The notes under the pieces are model-generated. The model saw nothing but the letters and a program-made list of their open reading frames with translations, did no database searches and was not told the DNA's origin. A program made the translations under genes and the position numbers. A stretch of DNA of 64,000 bases, taken from the NCBI GenBank assembly GCA_016801845.1, contig CM028923.1, positions 15,314,679-15,378,678 of the forward strand. The letters are read 5' to 3'. Positions 1 through 11,800 of the stretch are shown piece after piece (positions within the stretch are counted from its first letter, which is position 1; the number at the start of each line of letters is the position of its first letter). The stretch is from Polydactylus sextarius. Taxonomy: Eukaryota > Chordata > Actinopteri > Polynemidae.

Positions 1-424
1 CTATGGATTTTTTTTTCCTCTCATGTTACAAACATGATTCTACCTCTTTTAGATTTCAACTATACTTGTGTTGTTTGTTTGTTTGTTCTGAGCTCATTTT
101 TCCAGGTCAGGTTACGCTCCAGGTTGTTTTCTTTGCCCGCACACACACACACTGCATTGTTGTTTTTACTCCACTGACTCTGTGCATCGAGAGGGATGAT
201 TTAATGTAGCGGGCAGATATTTAGGATATGTGCAGTTGGATGCTTGAAGACAAACCAAGCCCATGAGACTGTGAATGGTGACATGAAGCTTGAAGCTGCA
301 GGTGAAACCCCGACGCAGTCGTCTCAGTCGGCTGCTGCTGCTTCTAATGGATCACACACGCATTCATACATAGTGATGTGAATCTGGAGGACCTTGAAGT
401 GAAACAACAAAGCTTGTCAGTCAG

Positions 425-425
<1 letters not shown>

Positions 426-465
<40 letters not shown>
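426..465. repeat. (CA)n microsatellite
   Basis: Uninterrupted CA dinucleotides of about 40 bp in dennd5b intron 1. Confidence 0.95.
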
Positions 466-467
<2 letters not shown>

Positions 468-578
468 GAACAGGGCATCTGATCACTGGTCGAGCAGGGC
501 AACAGGCTCCACATGCATTATGCATCAGCGTCTGGGGACAGCATATGATTAGGTCCTCTGCTGTTTCTCTAACATTTA

Positions 579-579
<1 letters not shown>

Positions 580-626
<47 letters not shown>
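580..626. repeat. (TG)n microsatellite
   Basis: Uninterrupted TG dinucleotides of about 46 bp. Confidence 0.95.
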
Positions 627-627
<1 letters not shown>

Positions 628-707
628 ACATGGGCTTTAATTAGGCATTTTCCCTCTTGTGTTTACTTGGCCAGCCTGATATGTAATGACCTGCTACCTC
701 ATGCTGT

Positions 708-709
708 AG

Positions 710-778
<69 letters not shown>

Positions 779-797
779 ATGTGTGTGTGTGTGCGTG
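708..797. repeat. Compound (TA)n-(TG)n-(TATG)n-(TG)n microsatellite
   Basis: Four simple-repeat blocks follow one another without unique sequence; the junctions suggest successive mutation of one dinucleotide tract. Confidence 0.95.
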
Positions 798-1352
798 GGT
801 GAAGGGGTGACACCCTCTAGGGGCTGATTGAATGTAATTAGAGGTGCATTAAGTCATTTGTGGCTCTAATGATGCAGTATGTGTCACATAATCCCTCACC
901 CCTGCCAGTCCGGGTGGGGGAACCCCTCCTGCTGGGGTGAGCTGGCAGTATGAATGTCTATTGATGGAAATGACCTCATCATTATTATTACTGTTATTAT
1001 ATCGCCACCGCCATAAATGCAAAGTAAAAGGGAGTGTTGGGGGGTGTCTAGATGCAGATAGTTAAATCAGTAAGGTTCTAAATGTTGAACTGTGCTTGTT
1101 AATGTTGATTAACTGGCGCCTTAATTAGCTGGTGAGACCTGGGGGAATGCAGAACCTGCTGAAGAAGCATCTGATTCCAAATAGCAACACGAGGTTGCAA
1201 ATAAATTCCACTTTCTATTGTTCCCATTTCCCTTCTCATGCAAAGGTCATGTTCTTCTCAGGGCCCTCTGACACTTTGTGTTGTGCGTCTACATTCTTAC
1301 TGTGTAGCTGTGTAGAGACGGACCTGGAGCCAGCATTTCTATGGTTACATAG

Positions 1353-1375
1353 TTTTTTTTTTTTTTTTTTTTTTT
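1353..1375. repeat. poly-T tract
   Basis: About 23 consecutive T; could be the reverse-strand A-tail of a decayed retroelement, but no body is recognisable next to it. Confidence 0.85.
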
Positions 1376-3636
1376 GCTCTTACAAGAGGTCGAGAAACTG
1401 GGTGAAGGGGTTGAAGAGCGGTTTTTCTTAATGTATATGTTTATAGGTATATGCTAGATAATGTGTGTGGACCATCTGCTCCACACACGTCATGACCGGC
1501 AGCTCATATTCATGACCTGAATGGAGGCAGATGTCAGCTGCAGTTGTAGTTAATCACTGGGGTAATTGACAGAAAATGGACAACAATTTTGATAAATGCC
1601 AAACAGTGGCTGGTTCCAGCATCAGACTGATTAGTTTAAGATCACTGTGAAATAAAACCAGCTGTTTCCGCTCTATTCTGGTTAAGAATATGATGAGTGT
1701 GTTGTTCAAAATGCTGTTTATGATGTGCGCTACACATGGAGGGTGAATTGGTCTGTGTACTGGTTGTTCAGTGGTTATGATCAGTCCGTCATGTGGTTTG
1801 ATCCTTTTAACATCAAAACATGAATGAGTTTTGAGGAAGTAGCCATTAGATTTGTTGAGGACTGGACTATTTTAACAGGTGGATGAATCCACATTTTGTT
1901 TGTGTTTGTATTTCTTCATAGTGATGCAGAAACCAGGTAAATATAACTCCAGTGCAACCAACAGTGTGGAAAAATAAATTGAATCTGGCTGCGCTCAGTA
2001 AAATGGATTATCTGGCTGAGCTGCTATATGAATACAGTTAGTAGTAGTTAAAACAGCAGCAGTAGTGAATCAATCATGTGAAGGATGATGTAGTGAGTTG
2101 CAGTGCACCACGCAGACCAGTATTTAATCAGCTTATTGTCGCCGCTCGCTGATCTCATGCTGGTACTGATGATTACAATCAGTCGAAGCTGCTTCATAGG
2201 TCGTGTGGGTGTGGGTTCAATGCAGTTTTTTTTTTTTGTTGTTTTTTTCGTGTGTGTGTGTGTGTTCTGTGCTTTTTTTAATTTGGGGTTAAGAATGAGA
2301 AGTGCGTGTGTGCGCACGTGTGTGTTATTTCCTTCCTCATCTAATGATTTCCTCTGTTTGAGAGCCAACCAACCAAGTCATACATTGGCCAGTGATGTGT
2401 TTAAAGACTCTAATATATCCATATCTGAAATCCGTCCCTGACAGTAATCGGACGCGGTAAAAACAATATAATGTGTGTCTTCATCTGACGCTTTAATCTC
2501 GAATCTGATTGGTCCTTCAGGTTGATGGTGTAGTTTCAGGTTGAGGAACAAGGCACCAACGTTCAAAGAGGAGAAACTGTGACAGGAAGAGCAGGAGGAT
2601 GAGATGAAAGAGGAGGAAAGTGCAAAGGCAGCAGCTTCACTACATGTTCTCGAGTTATGTAACACTGATGGGAGGAGTGTCTGTCATAAAGATAAACAAT
2701 GTGGAGAAGAGAAGAACCACAGACATAGACATAGTCAGAGTACTGTGACTGTATCTCTGGAACACACACCTGGACACACAGATTAAATTTATTTACACTA
2801 AATATAGTTACAGAATCTCGGTCCAAGTCTCTGTAATCCTTGATGCTCTTCTCGCCCTGTGATGTGCGGTTGTATATGATGTCGGTAGTTTTTGCAACAG
2901 CTTTGTCAAGTCTGAGAAAAAAATAATCCCTGTGATGTCATCATGATGTCATTAGAATAATCTTAATATGGGTTTAGAGAGCTCGAGCTACAAAGAGGAG
3001 CGTGCTTTCACTAGATGGAGAGAGAGAGAGAATAAAATCTGCCTCTTGTTAATCCCACAACTGCTGAGTCACTGGATCACCGTCTTTTTCTCATATTATA
3101 ACGGTTTGAACAACTCAGTGAACCGCGTACGCGGTCTGTTTTGTGGTCGGAGACCGTTCGGACTCTGACCTCAGTGTGTATAAATATGTCATCCTGAACC
3201 CATCACTAACACTAAATCACAAGCCGCCGCTGCCGCCGCCTCACTCATGCCTCCGTCATTAAGGCCGACGCTGACGTACATTTCAACATGTTCACTGTCG
3301 CTCTTCTGAAACGGCACCTTTCACTTTTAACTCACCCACACCCCAAATATCCTGTCAAACCGTGAGAAGTGAGACGTGCCGTTTCAGAACTATAACATTC
3401 GCATCTCAAGCCTTTGTGTTGTGTGTTAAATGTCATGTCCATGCTCTGTTGTGACACTGATACTGTACGTGTCATGTTCATGCTCTACTCATTCTCATGC
3501 ATATGATTAATGTGCTTTTTCTGTGTGCATTTGTTTTGACATTGTGCTATTTTTTTTTTTCTTTGTTTTTGTGTTTGTCCCCACCCCACCCCTCCCCCCT
3601 CCGCTCCATGTTTTGCTGCATGTGGCTCGTCCGTAG

Positions 3637-3696
3637 CTTTGTACCAGTGGCTTGAGGCCGACCGCCAAGGCAGAAACCCAGAAACTGAAGCCGCAG
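3637..3696 (+). CDS. dennd5b: dennd5b exon 2 (60-nt in-frame cassette candidate)
   Basis: Acceptor ..CCGTAG and donor ..GCAG|GTAAAC bound exactly 60 nt. With one base carried in from exon 1 it reads ALYQWLEADRQGRNPETEAA and leaves one G that completes the GGT glycine of exon 3. Because it is 20 codons long and starts and ends in the same phase, it can be skipped cleanly; skipping gives the canonical ELA-GENF type junction known from mammals. Confidence 0.85.
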
Positions 3697-5400
3697 GTAA
3701 ACAACAGACTGCTACACCTCACACCCGCCGCATGCATGTGTCTTTTACTCAGCTGCTTTCTTCACATTTTACTCCATGAACCAATCATAACATAACATCA
3801 GCCTCATTCAATCAATGTACCATCACAGCTAAATCACAGGGCAAAATGCAAATGAATCACTTCACTGATGAAAATCCATCAATCTAAGGTATCGAAACCT
3901 GCTCCTAAGTGACGAGGAGTGTCTTCACAGCAGGACATGTGTCTGTCCATGAGTGGTCCAACCGAAGCCCAGATTTAAACCCCATAGAAGACATGGAAGT
4001 AGCAGCAGTAGCACACACTTCCATCTAGTTTCATGGAGCCTGGCAGGATCTCCCACATAGAACAGGAGAAACTGTCCAGATTCAGATCTCTAAAGCTTGT
4101 AGAGACCAAGAAGACAGGAAGCTTTAACTGCTGCTAAACAGGCTCGATTAAGTAAGCAGTGTTTGAGTCTTCATATATGTATATATAGATATAGATATAA
4201 GATAAGATAAACGTTAATTAGCCCCACATCAGGGAAATTCACATCCTGACAGCAGCAAAAAAAATACAGCAGGAATAAGAGTCAGAGAATAAGCAATAAG
4301 AGCACTGTGATATATACAAGGGTTATAAACAATGTAAATATAACTTAATAATATAAGGAATATGTATAGACTATAAATGTAACAGTATGTACATAAACAG
4401 TATGTATATAACAGTATGCACCAGAATGTAAACAGTAGGCGGATCAGTATGCACCAGTATAGATGTGAATATATAGATATAGATAAATATGTAGTGTACA
4501 AATTCAAATTTAATTCATATTCCTTTAATGAACGGGGAACACAGGGAGTTTTGCAGCAGCAAATAATCATAAACAGAATATAAAACACATTATAAATATT
4601 AAATAGATTAAAAATAAGTTTGAGGAAATTGTCCAGTGATAAAGTTCTAGTTCCAATTTTTTCTATAGAAAATAAGAATAGACAGTTTGGGGTGTGTGTC
4701 TACTGGGAGCAGTTCTGGTTGTAGTCTTACAGCTGCAGGAAGCAGTGATGTGTGGTAATGCTCCTTTATTCATTTGGGTGGAGCAGCCTCTTTGCTCTCC
4801 ACTGTTCTGTCTTAACAAACATAAATCAATCCAGCGTGGATGGAAAATGTTCATGTCAGCCATGTCTGAACACGGTAACCCTGTATTTTTGGTAGTCCCT
4901 CTAGTGCCAGGTTAACAACACCAGCTTCTTCATCTTGTTAGACAGGTTTGAACTCCAACACGACACCCTCGACTCCCCCTCAGCTCGTGGGGGAAGTTGG
5001 GCCTCTCAGTCGACAGCACCGCTGCACTACGGAGCGCTAACAGCTGCTCCTCAGTGTAAACAATAAGTGCCATGACCGACTGCAGCTCCACACACATAGT
5101 CAACTTTATGAAAAAAAAATATTTCAAAGTTAGTGGTTGAAAAAGGTAGTTGAAGAGGACAGAAAAATAAAGAAAAGCTGATGATGAACCAGAGCAGCTG
5201 ACACTCTGACAGTGCCATGGTAACAAACGAACGTACAGTAACAACCCTTACACATTGTGTTCAACTTCAAGCACTGTAATCACAGCAGGAGTGAGCTTTG
5301 GTTTTCAGCTTATTTTCTGCACAGAGACAAGACCACTGTTTGTCTGTGCCTCCACCACCTCCACCTGGATTACACCCTGCAATCCATTTCATCCTCTTTG

Positions 5401-5452
<52 letters not shown>

Positions 5453-5791
5453 TCATTTCCTTTCTCCTTATTTCTTTATTGTACAGTATGTGGGTCATCT
5501 TCAGCTGAGCTCGTTATCCAAATCAGTCCTTTTTCGTCCTGTTTTTCTGAGTTTTTTTGTCTGTTTTTTCTCAGTTCTAGATATAATAAATGTAGAGGAC
5601 AGCAATAACAAAGACCTGGACCTATGAGATGGAGGCCACAAACATTAACACATCATTATGTGTTATTATTAGTTATTATTAGTTGATAATGGTGTGATGC
5701 TATTTTACTGAAATTTGTCGATGGAACAATGTATAGCAGCATGTAAACAATAACGGTAAGAGCATTAAGTGCTGAAATATTTCCGGTCAAG

Positions 5792-5836
<45 letters not shown>

Positions 5837-8800
5837 GGAGTCTAATGGCCTAAGGATGAAGCTCTTACAGGGAAGAGACAGACAGTTGGTTGGAGGTTTA
5901 TGTCTATGTGGTGTTTCCTTCAGCATTAGATGTTTTTTCAATGGCAGCAGCGTTTAGCACAGTGTTACAGTCAAATACACTTATACTCATTTAAACAGTA
6001 AGAAAATAGAAAATCAGTATGTGGCAGTCAGTGTTGTATTGTTTCATGTGTGATCTTTTGTTGGGACAAGTTGTTAGTGTTACACCACACAATGGATTTC
6101 TGTGTCAGTAGTCTTAAAGAGACAGTGTATATTAGAGATAACAGCTTGTGTAAATACCTGAGTTAAGGGATTATGGTGTTAGTCATATGAACCGAAACCT
6201 GGTCCTTCCATTTTGTCCAGTCCTCCTCTCCAATGACCTTCTGACCTCTCCCAGTTCAGTGACCTATTTGAAATCAATGTAGGTTTCTCTCCACTTTGTA
6301 GCAGGACCAGTGGAGTCTGGTCACTGGAAGGAAATATGCTTGTGTGTGGATTAGTGGTGAGATTTAATAGCCCACAGAGCTGCACATCTGACTTGGTCCG
6401 TGATCAGGGCAGCGAGTCATCAACTCATGATCAGTCAGCGCTTTCAACCTCATGGACTCACAGCTTTGGTAGATGAATCTTGTTTGACTGTTCACTACCA
6501 ACATGAATCTGTTTGCTCTTCTGTTTATAGTGAATTGAACTGACAGAAAAATTTAAAATGACATTCAGGAAGATGGTTGAGGTTCGTTCTCCTAATATAG
6601 TAAATAACACAAGTTAGCTCTTTTAGCTAGAGTGTGCTAACGATGCTAATGGAAAAGTGCAGCAACATTACCGTTGAAAACACTGAAGAGTGTTACTAGC
6701 AGAACGTCAATAACTCATCATTACCCTTTTAAATCCTGATATTTGTACCAGTTTGCTTTCAAATTTGGAATAAAAGTTGAACTGAAATTAAACAGGAATT
6801 CAGTGGTTAAAGGTTAAGGTCAGGGTGACACGTTTTTGGCCATAACTCAAGAAACTCTGGACTGTGCTGGCTGAGACTAGCTAGTTTTCCATTTTATGTC
6901 TTTCCAACTGAAAGACATTTTTCTCATCTCAGCCACTCTCTTTAAAAGGCCTCCGTATGCCTTTCCATATCCAGCTCCTCATTCATCCTCTTTATCTTCT
7001 TCACTCTATGTTTCCCTGCTGTTACTCTGTGCTGCTCTGGAACGGAGGAAAGACTGATTCTGCATCGCTCTGATAATTTCTGGTCCATCCATCACAGGAG
7101 AGAAGAGACAAGACATTGTTTCTAGCTGTAGATTTTTAAACTGTTTTATTTTTTTTTGTGCAGCGCTTTTTTTGAGCACCACAGATTAAATTCCATTCAG
7201 TGCTGAAGGGCAGGAGTCCTTCACCTGTTTTTTTTTTTTTCAAAACATATTCAAGAAGCAGCTGCAAACTAACAACAAAAGAAGTATTTCATCACTATGG
7301 TCCATCACTGCTGACAACCTCACAATCTGTCTGTCATTTCTGATAACACTTGTGTTTTTGTGCATCTCCCGAAGCACCATATCATTTAGATTTTTACATG
7401 TTTTACATGCAAAGCATTTGCTGCTCCTGTGATCCAGATTAATTTACAGTATTAAAGAGTCTAACAGAACAAAAAGCTACTATCTATCGATCACTATAAG
7501 CACCAGTGAGGCTACAGCTAAGTGGAACATAGACAGGAAGCTGTGGAGAAAGTTGGACCAGTGGAAGGAACAGATGCCTGTTGTGTCCTGAGCAGCTGTT
7601 GGACAAGTGACGACCAAAATGGCTTTCATGCTTACATACAGATTGCTGTTATGGTGCCAAGACACCTGTTACCAGACAAAAAAAAAAAAAACAACTCAGT
7701 AGATGGACAGAAGATGATGCTGTTCTGGCAGCTGGAGCGGGCACCAAAGAAGAGTGGGTGCTTTATGAAGAACCCAACATTCTTCATAGATCCACCAGTT
7801 GTTGGACACGTTCCTTTCCTGTTCTGCCACATGCCAAAGGAACTCTACTGGATCCAGATCTGGAAACTGGATTTAACTCACCGTTGAACGTATGGTTTTG
7901 TGACATGGAACACTATTCTGCAGGAAGTTTCCATTAGAAGATGGTAAACTGTGATCATAAATAGATGAACATGATCAGCAGTAACACTCAGACAGACTGA
8001 GACATTCATACCACGACCGATTGGTGTTAAGACCTAAAGTGACTCAAAAAAACATCAGCCGCACCACCACCACCACCAGTAGCCTGGACAGTTGACGCAA
8101 GGCAGGTTGAGTCCATTGACCAGATTCTGACTCGACCATCTGCTGCCTCAACAGGAGTCCAGATCCATCAGACCTGGTTTTTCTGATCTTAGGGTTAGTA
8201 ATGTAAGATTAGAGTAATAATTTTATTGTTGACATGAGTCCAGTTGGTGAACCTGTGTCCACTGCAGCCTCAGGTTTCTGTTCTTATCTGACAAGAACTC
8301 GGCGTGTTCTCTGCTGTTGACGTCCACCAACCCTCAGTGTTGGACGTGTTGTTCACTCTGTTGTTGTTTTATTCAGAACAGCTGTACACAATAGTTGTCT
8401 GAGCTATTTTTTTTTGTCAGCTCCAACCAGAATGATGTCACCCATGAGCAAGTGTGTGTGAGTGTGAGATGTCCAGTGAGGCGTGTGTTGATATGGGGGT
8501 GGGGAAACATAGTTGGGCCCAGCTGCTGACAGAGAGGAATCTCATGCATGCAGCCAGTGAAAAACAGTCAGACACTGAACATGAGCTGATGCCTTTTCTG
8601 TTCCTCTTTAAACTCAACCCCTCAGCCTCAAGTCTTCATCCTTTTCTGCCGTGTTATATGTATTTTCTTTCTCAATCATTTGCACCAAAAACATTCAATC
8701 ATACAACAAACTTCCTCACCGGTCACTAATTTCTTGTCTCATCTCTCCAGGTGAAAACTTTGAGCAAAGTCCCCTGAAGAGGACGTTCAAGTCCAAAGTC

Positions 8801-11800
8801 CTAGCGCGCTATCCTGAGAATGTGGAGTGGAACCCCTTCGACCAGGATGCCGTCAACATGGTAGGTGGCCTCGGGGCTGAGAACGGATTGTACCATTTAC
8901 AGGGTGATAGATGAGAGAGGATAAGCAGAACAAATTGAGTCTTTACAGAAAATCCAGGGGCTAGATGAGAATTTCAATAAGGGTTTTGTGCAGAGAGACA
9001 CAGATGAATATCTAGATTTCAGAGAAAAAGCCATTTCATCAGAGAGGCCTTGGAATAAGACTAACACTAAAAGAGCAATGATGGATCTCCTCCCATCTCT
9101 GGAGGAATGTGTTATCCTCCACATCCAGGAGAATAAATCACCAATGGGATCTATTTGCAAATAAAGTAGATTTTTTTGGTTTGATATTCAAGAATAACCT
9201 AAAAACAGACACATCATATTGGGGAAATATTGGGGCATTCTGGGAACAACATAACCTGAGATTGATAAATACCCTACAGATCAAATTCACCCATTAACAC
9301 ACACATTCACACAGTGCCTCTGTATATGGTACTTTTTTCCTAATTCATTCAAACACTGATGGAACAGCCAATCAGGGTCAGTTTAGGGTTTAGTAACTTG
9401 CTTGACATGAAGATCGCCACAGCCACGACCTCTTATCATTCAGCTGACATCTGGGTGAGTGTGGTGTTGAGTAGCAGACGAGTGAGGCTTGAAGCCTTGT
9501 CTTAATGACGTCAAATGTATCAACTTTCATCCTTGATATTTATTGAAAAGTCCTTCATTTTGTTTTTGTACGGTCTTTGTATTTTTTTTGTTTTTTTTTT
9601 TCTAACGAGGAACTGCTGAGAGTGCTAAACTATCAATGTAGTGACACTGACAGAGCAGCGGGAGTGAATCCCCCTCATGGATGTTCACAGTGTGTGTGTG
9701 CGGTTGTTTCTCACTCATGATTGAAGGTCACCGCCTATTTTTCCACCTGGCCTGGTGTCAGCGCTGCTAAATAATTCAGTGTAGGTTCTTGCCTTACATC
9801 AAATTGAAACAGGACCATTATGCAGCAGCTGAAACCCGACGCCACAACAACCGTGAGCTGTCGAAGGTTCCAACTGCAGGATCTACTCTGACTTTACATC
9901 TTTCCTCTGTCTGCTGCAGAACTCTCTTACTTCCTTCTTCCAATCCCTTCAAATCACCCACTCATCCCACTACCCTCACCTCCTCTGAGCACCATGATAA
10001 ACACACACACTTCTTCATGTCTGTCTTTGTCATGAGACATTTTCATAATAATGAATAACATAATAATGACTTAAATTTGAAATTGTTGCAATGCGCAAAT
10101 ATGTTAAAGTTAATATTTGTTACATTCCTAATTAGATGATACATAGGAGTCAGATTCTACATCTGATATGTGAGCGTCATGTGATGGATGTTAGATACCA
10201 GCACATTGATGAAGTTCACACTAAACAAACGGCGTCACCATCAAACTGTCACCTAGTGAAACGACGTCCGCTGTGGGAGCTGCTGTCGGAGGAGAAATCT
10301 GATCTAAAATCAGTAAGAAACTTGAGACAGAGGTGCAGATGAACACATCATTCATTCGGCGTTGTCTGTGTCACACTTCATACTGTCCTCACTCAACACG
10401 TGTGTCAAAACACTTTTTGTTGAGTTAAGTTCAGCCTGCGACACAATTAAGCTGAAGGAACTTCTTCCTGTGAACCTTGACGCCAACTGTCTCAGGTTCT
10501 CATGTTAAATTTTTACAGAGGTGCAACTGAGAACATTGAGGCTCGCTGCTGCACTGTGTGCTACAAGACGAACTCTACCTTCTGACCTTCAGTTCTTTGT
10601 GCATTTTGCACATTGACGATAACAGAAATTTATGATCAAAACGATTAAATGATTAAAAAAAATACAACTGCGGGTTTTTGACTCATCCCTCTCATTAGTT
10701 TCATCATTATATTAATATTCGTACTCGTCATGTTCTTGACACTTAACTTCACAACCTGTGCACTTTTCTACCATTTTAATACTACACTGACAGTTAAAAA
10801 CTGTGGCTTTGTAATTGGGACATGTCTCTACCTGATTATTAAATTTCTCAGGTGTCAGTGATGAATTTGTTGGAGTGAGTCAGTAAATAAAAACAATGAA
10901 ATCTGACTGAAAGCACACTGACGTCAGCAGAGTGTGAACCGCCCGCAGTTGGACCACATCTCTGCACTGAGAGCGGCGTCCCACTGAATTTTACGTAACG
11001 AATATACCATCTGCACCTCCTCTGCTCCCGTTCTTTCATCATAAAGATTAAAAGAGTTTTGTCCCGTCGTACACTCACTCAGACAAGGACATCAGATCCG
11101 CTCTGTCACGTCGTCGCATCTCGTTAATGTTTCTCAGTAGGTTCTGAACGTGCCCCAGCTCGCTGAACGCTCTCTCGAGCCGAGTCGATAACTTTATCAG
11201 ACGTGACGCTCGGCAGATTTCATGGCCTGATTCTGATTGGGATATAAACCTCTGGGGAGAAAAAAAAAAGTGAAATACAGTCAAGAACGCGGAGGATAAT
11301 CTGTCAGAACTGATGAGTTAGACGCATGACTCGTAAATAATCCAATCACGTCACTGTGTGTGCGTGTTTCAATGCTGTTTTCTGTAAAGACACAATTTGA
11401 ATGGATATTGAAAGTGGAGAAAACATCACACAGCAGCTCTCTCTGAGCAGATCAACATAATGAGCCTAATAAGCATTCAGACATAGATGGCAGTTTCCCA
11501 ACAGCTAGATCAAAATGTTAAGTCTTGTTTTGTCTTAACAAGAAAAAACAAAGATTTTCAGTTTCTGTGATTAAAAAAATTTGAGAAACTGGAAGCAGAG
11601 ACAATGAATCCCCTGTCAGTCATGATTTATCAGTCAAGCTGTAATGTGAACATCACTACATAGAGGTTTTCTCATACAGTTAATGAGCACTGACAGTTTT
11701 TCTCCCTCCTCTCTCTCTACAGCTGTGTATGCCTAAAGGCCTGTCGTTCCGGACTCAGGCCGACCAGCGTGATCCTCGCTTTCACTCCTTCATCATCACC

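Larger units (their letters stand above)
1..3636 (+). other. dennd5b intron 1 (3' part)
   Basis: No coding exon is visible here. The stretch contains long CA/TG and TA/TATG microsatellites up to about base 800, a poly-T tract at 1353-1375, and between about 800 and 1620 a non-repetitive AT-rich stretch with several homeodomain-type TAATTA/CATAAA words that may be regulatory. It ends in the acceptor before 3637. Confidence 0.6.
3697..8750 (+). other. dennd5b intron 2
   Basis: About 5 kb without a convincing exon. It holds a Tc1/mariner relic (3890-4195), a dispersed-repeat block (4196-4915), CT/CA and TG microsatellites, and otherwise unremarkable AT-rich sequence including short open frames that I do not believe are coding. 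Confidence 0.6.
8861..11722 (+). other. dennd5b intron 3
   Basis: Contains an open decayed frame at 8925-9161 and, on the minus strand, two exon-like blocks (10848-11058 and 11079-11251). The rest is AT-rich with short T tracts and no recognised element. Confidence 0.55.

Noticed and set aside
586..810. Cys/Val- and Tyr/Ile-repeat open frames over microsatellites
   Set aside because: Translations of TG and TA dinucleotide repeats; same applies to frames near 5255, 5298, 18062, 38964, 52766 and 53171.
7522..7887. 121-codon open frame in intron 2
   Set aside because: Includes a poly-A derived lysine run, has no splice sites in phase with dennd5b and no familiar protein motif.
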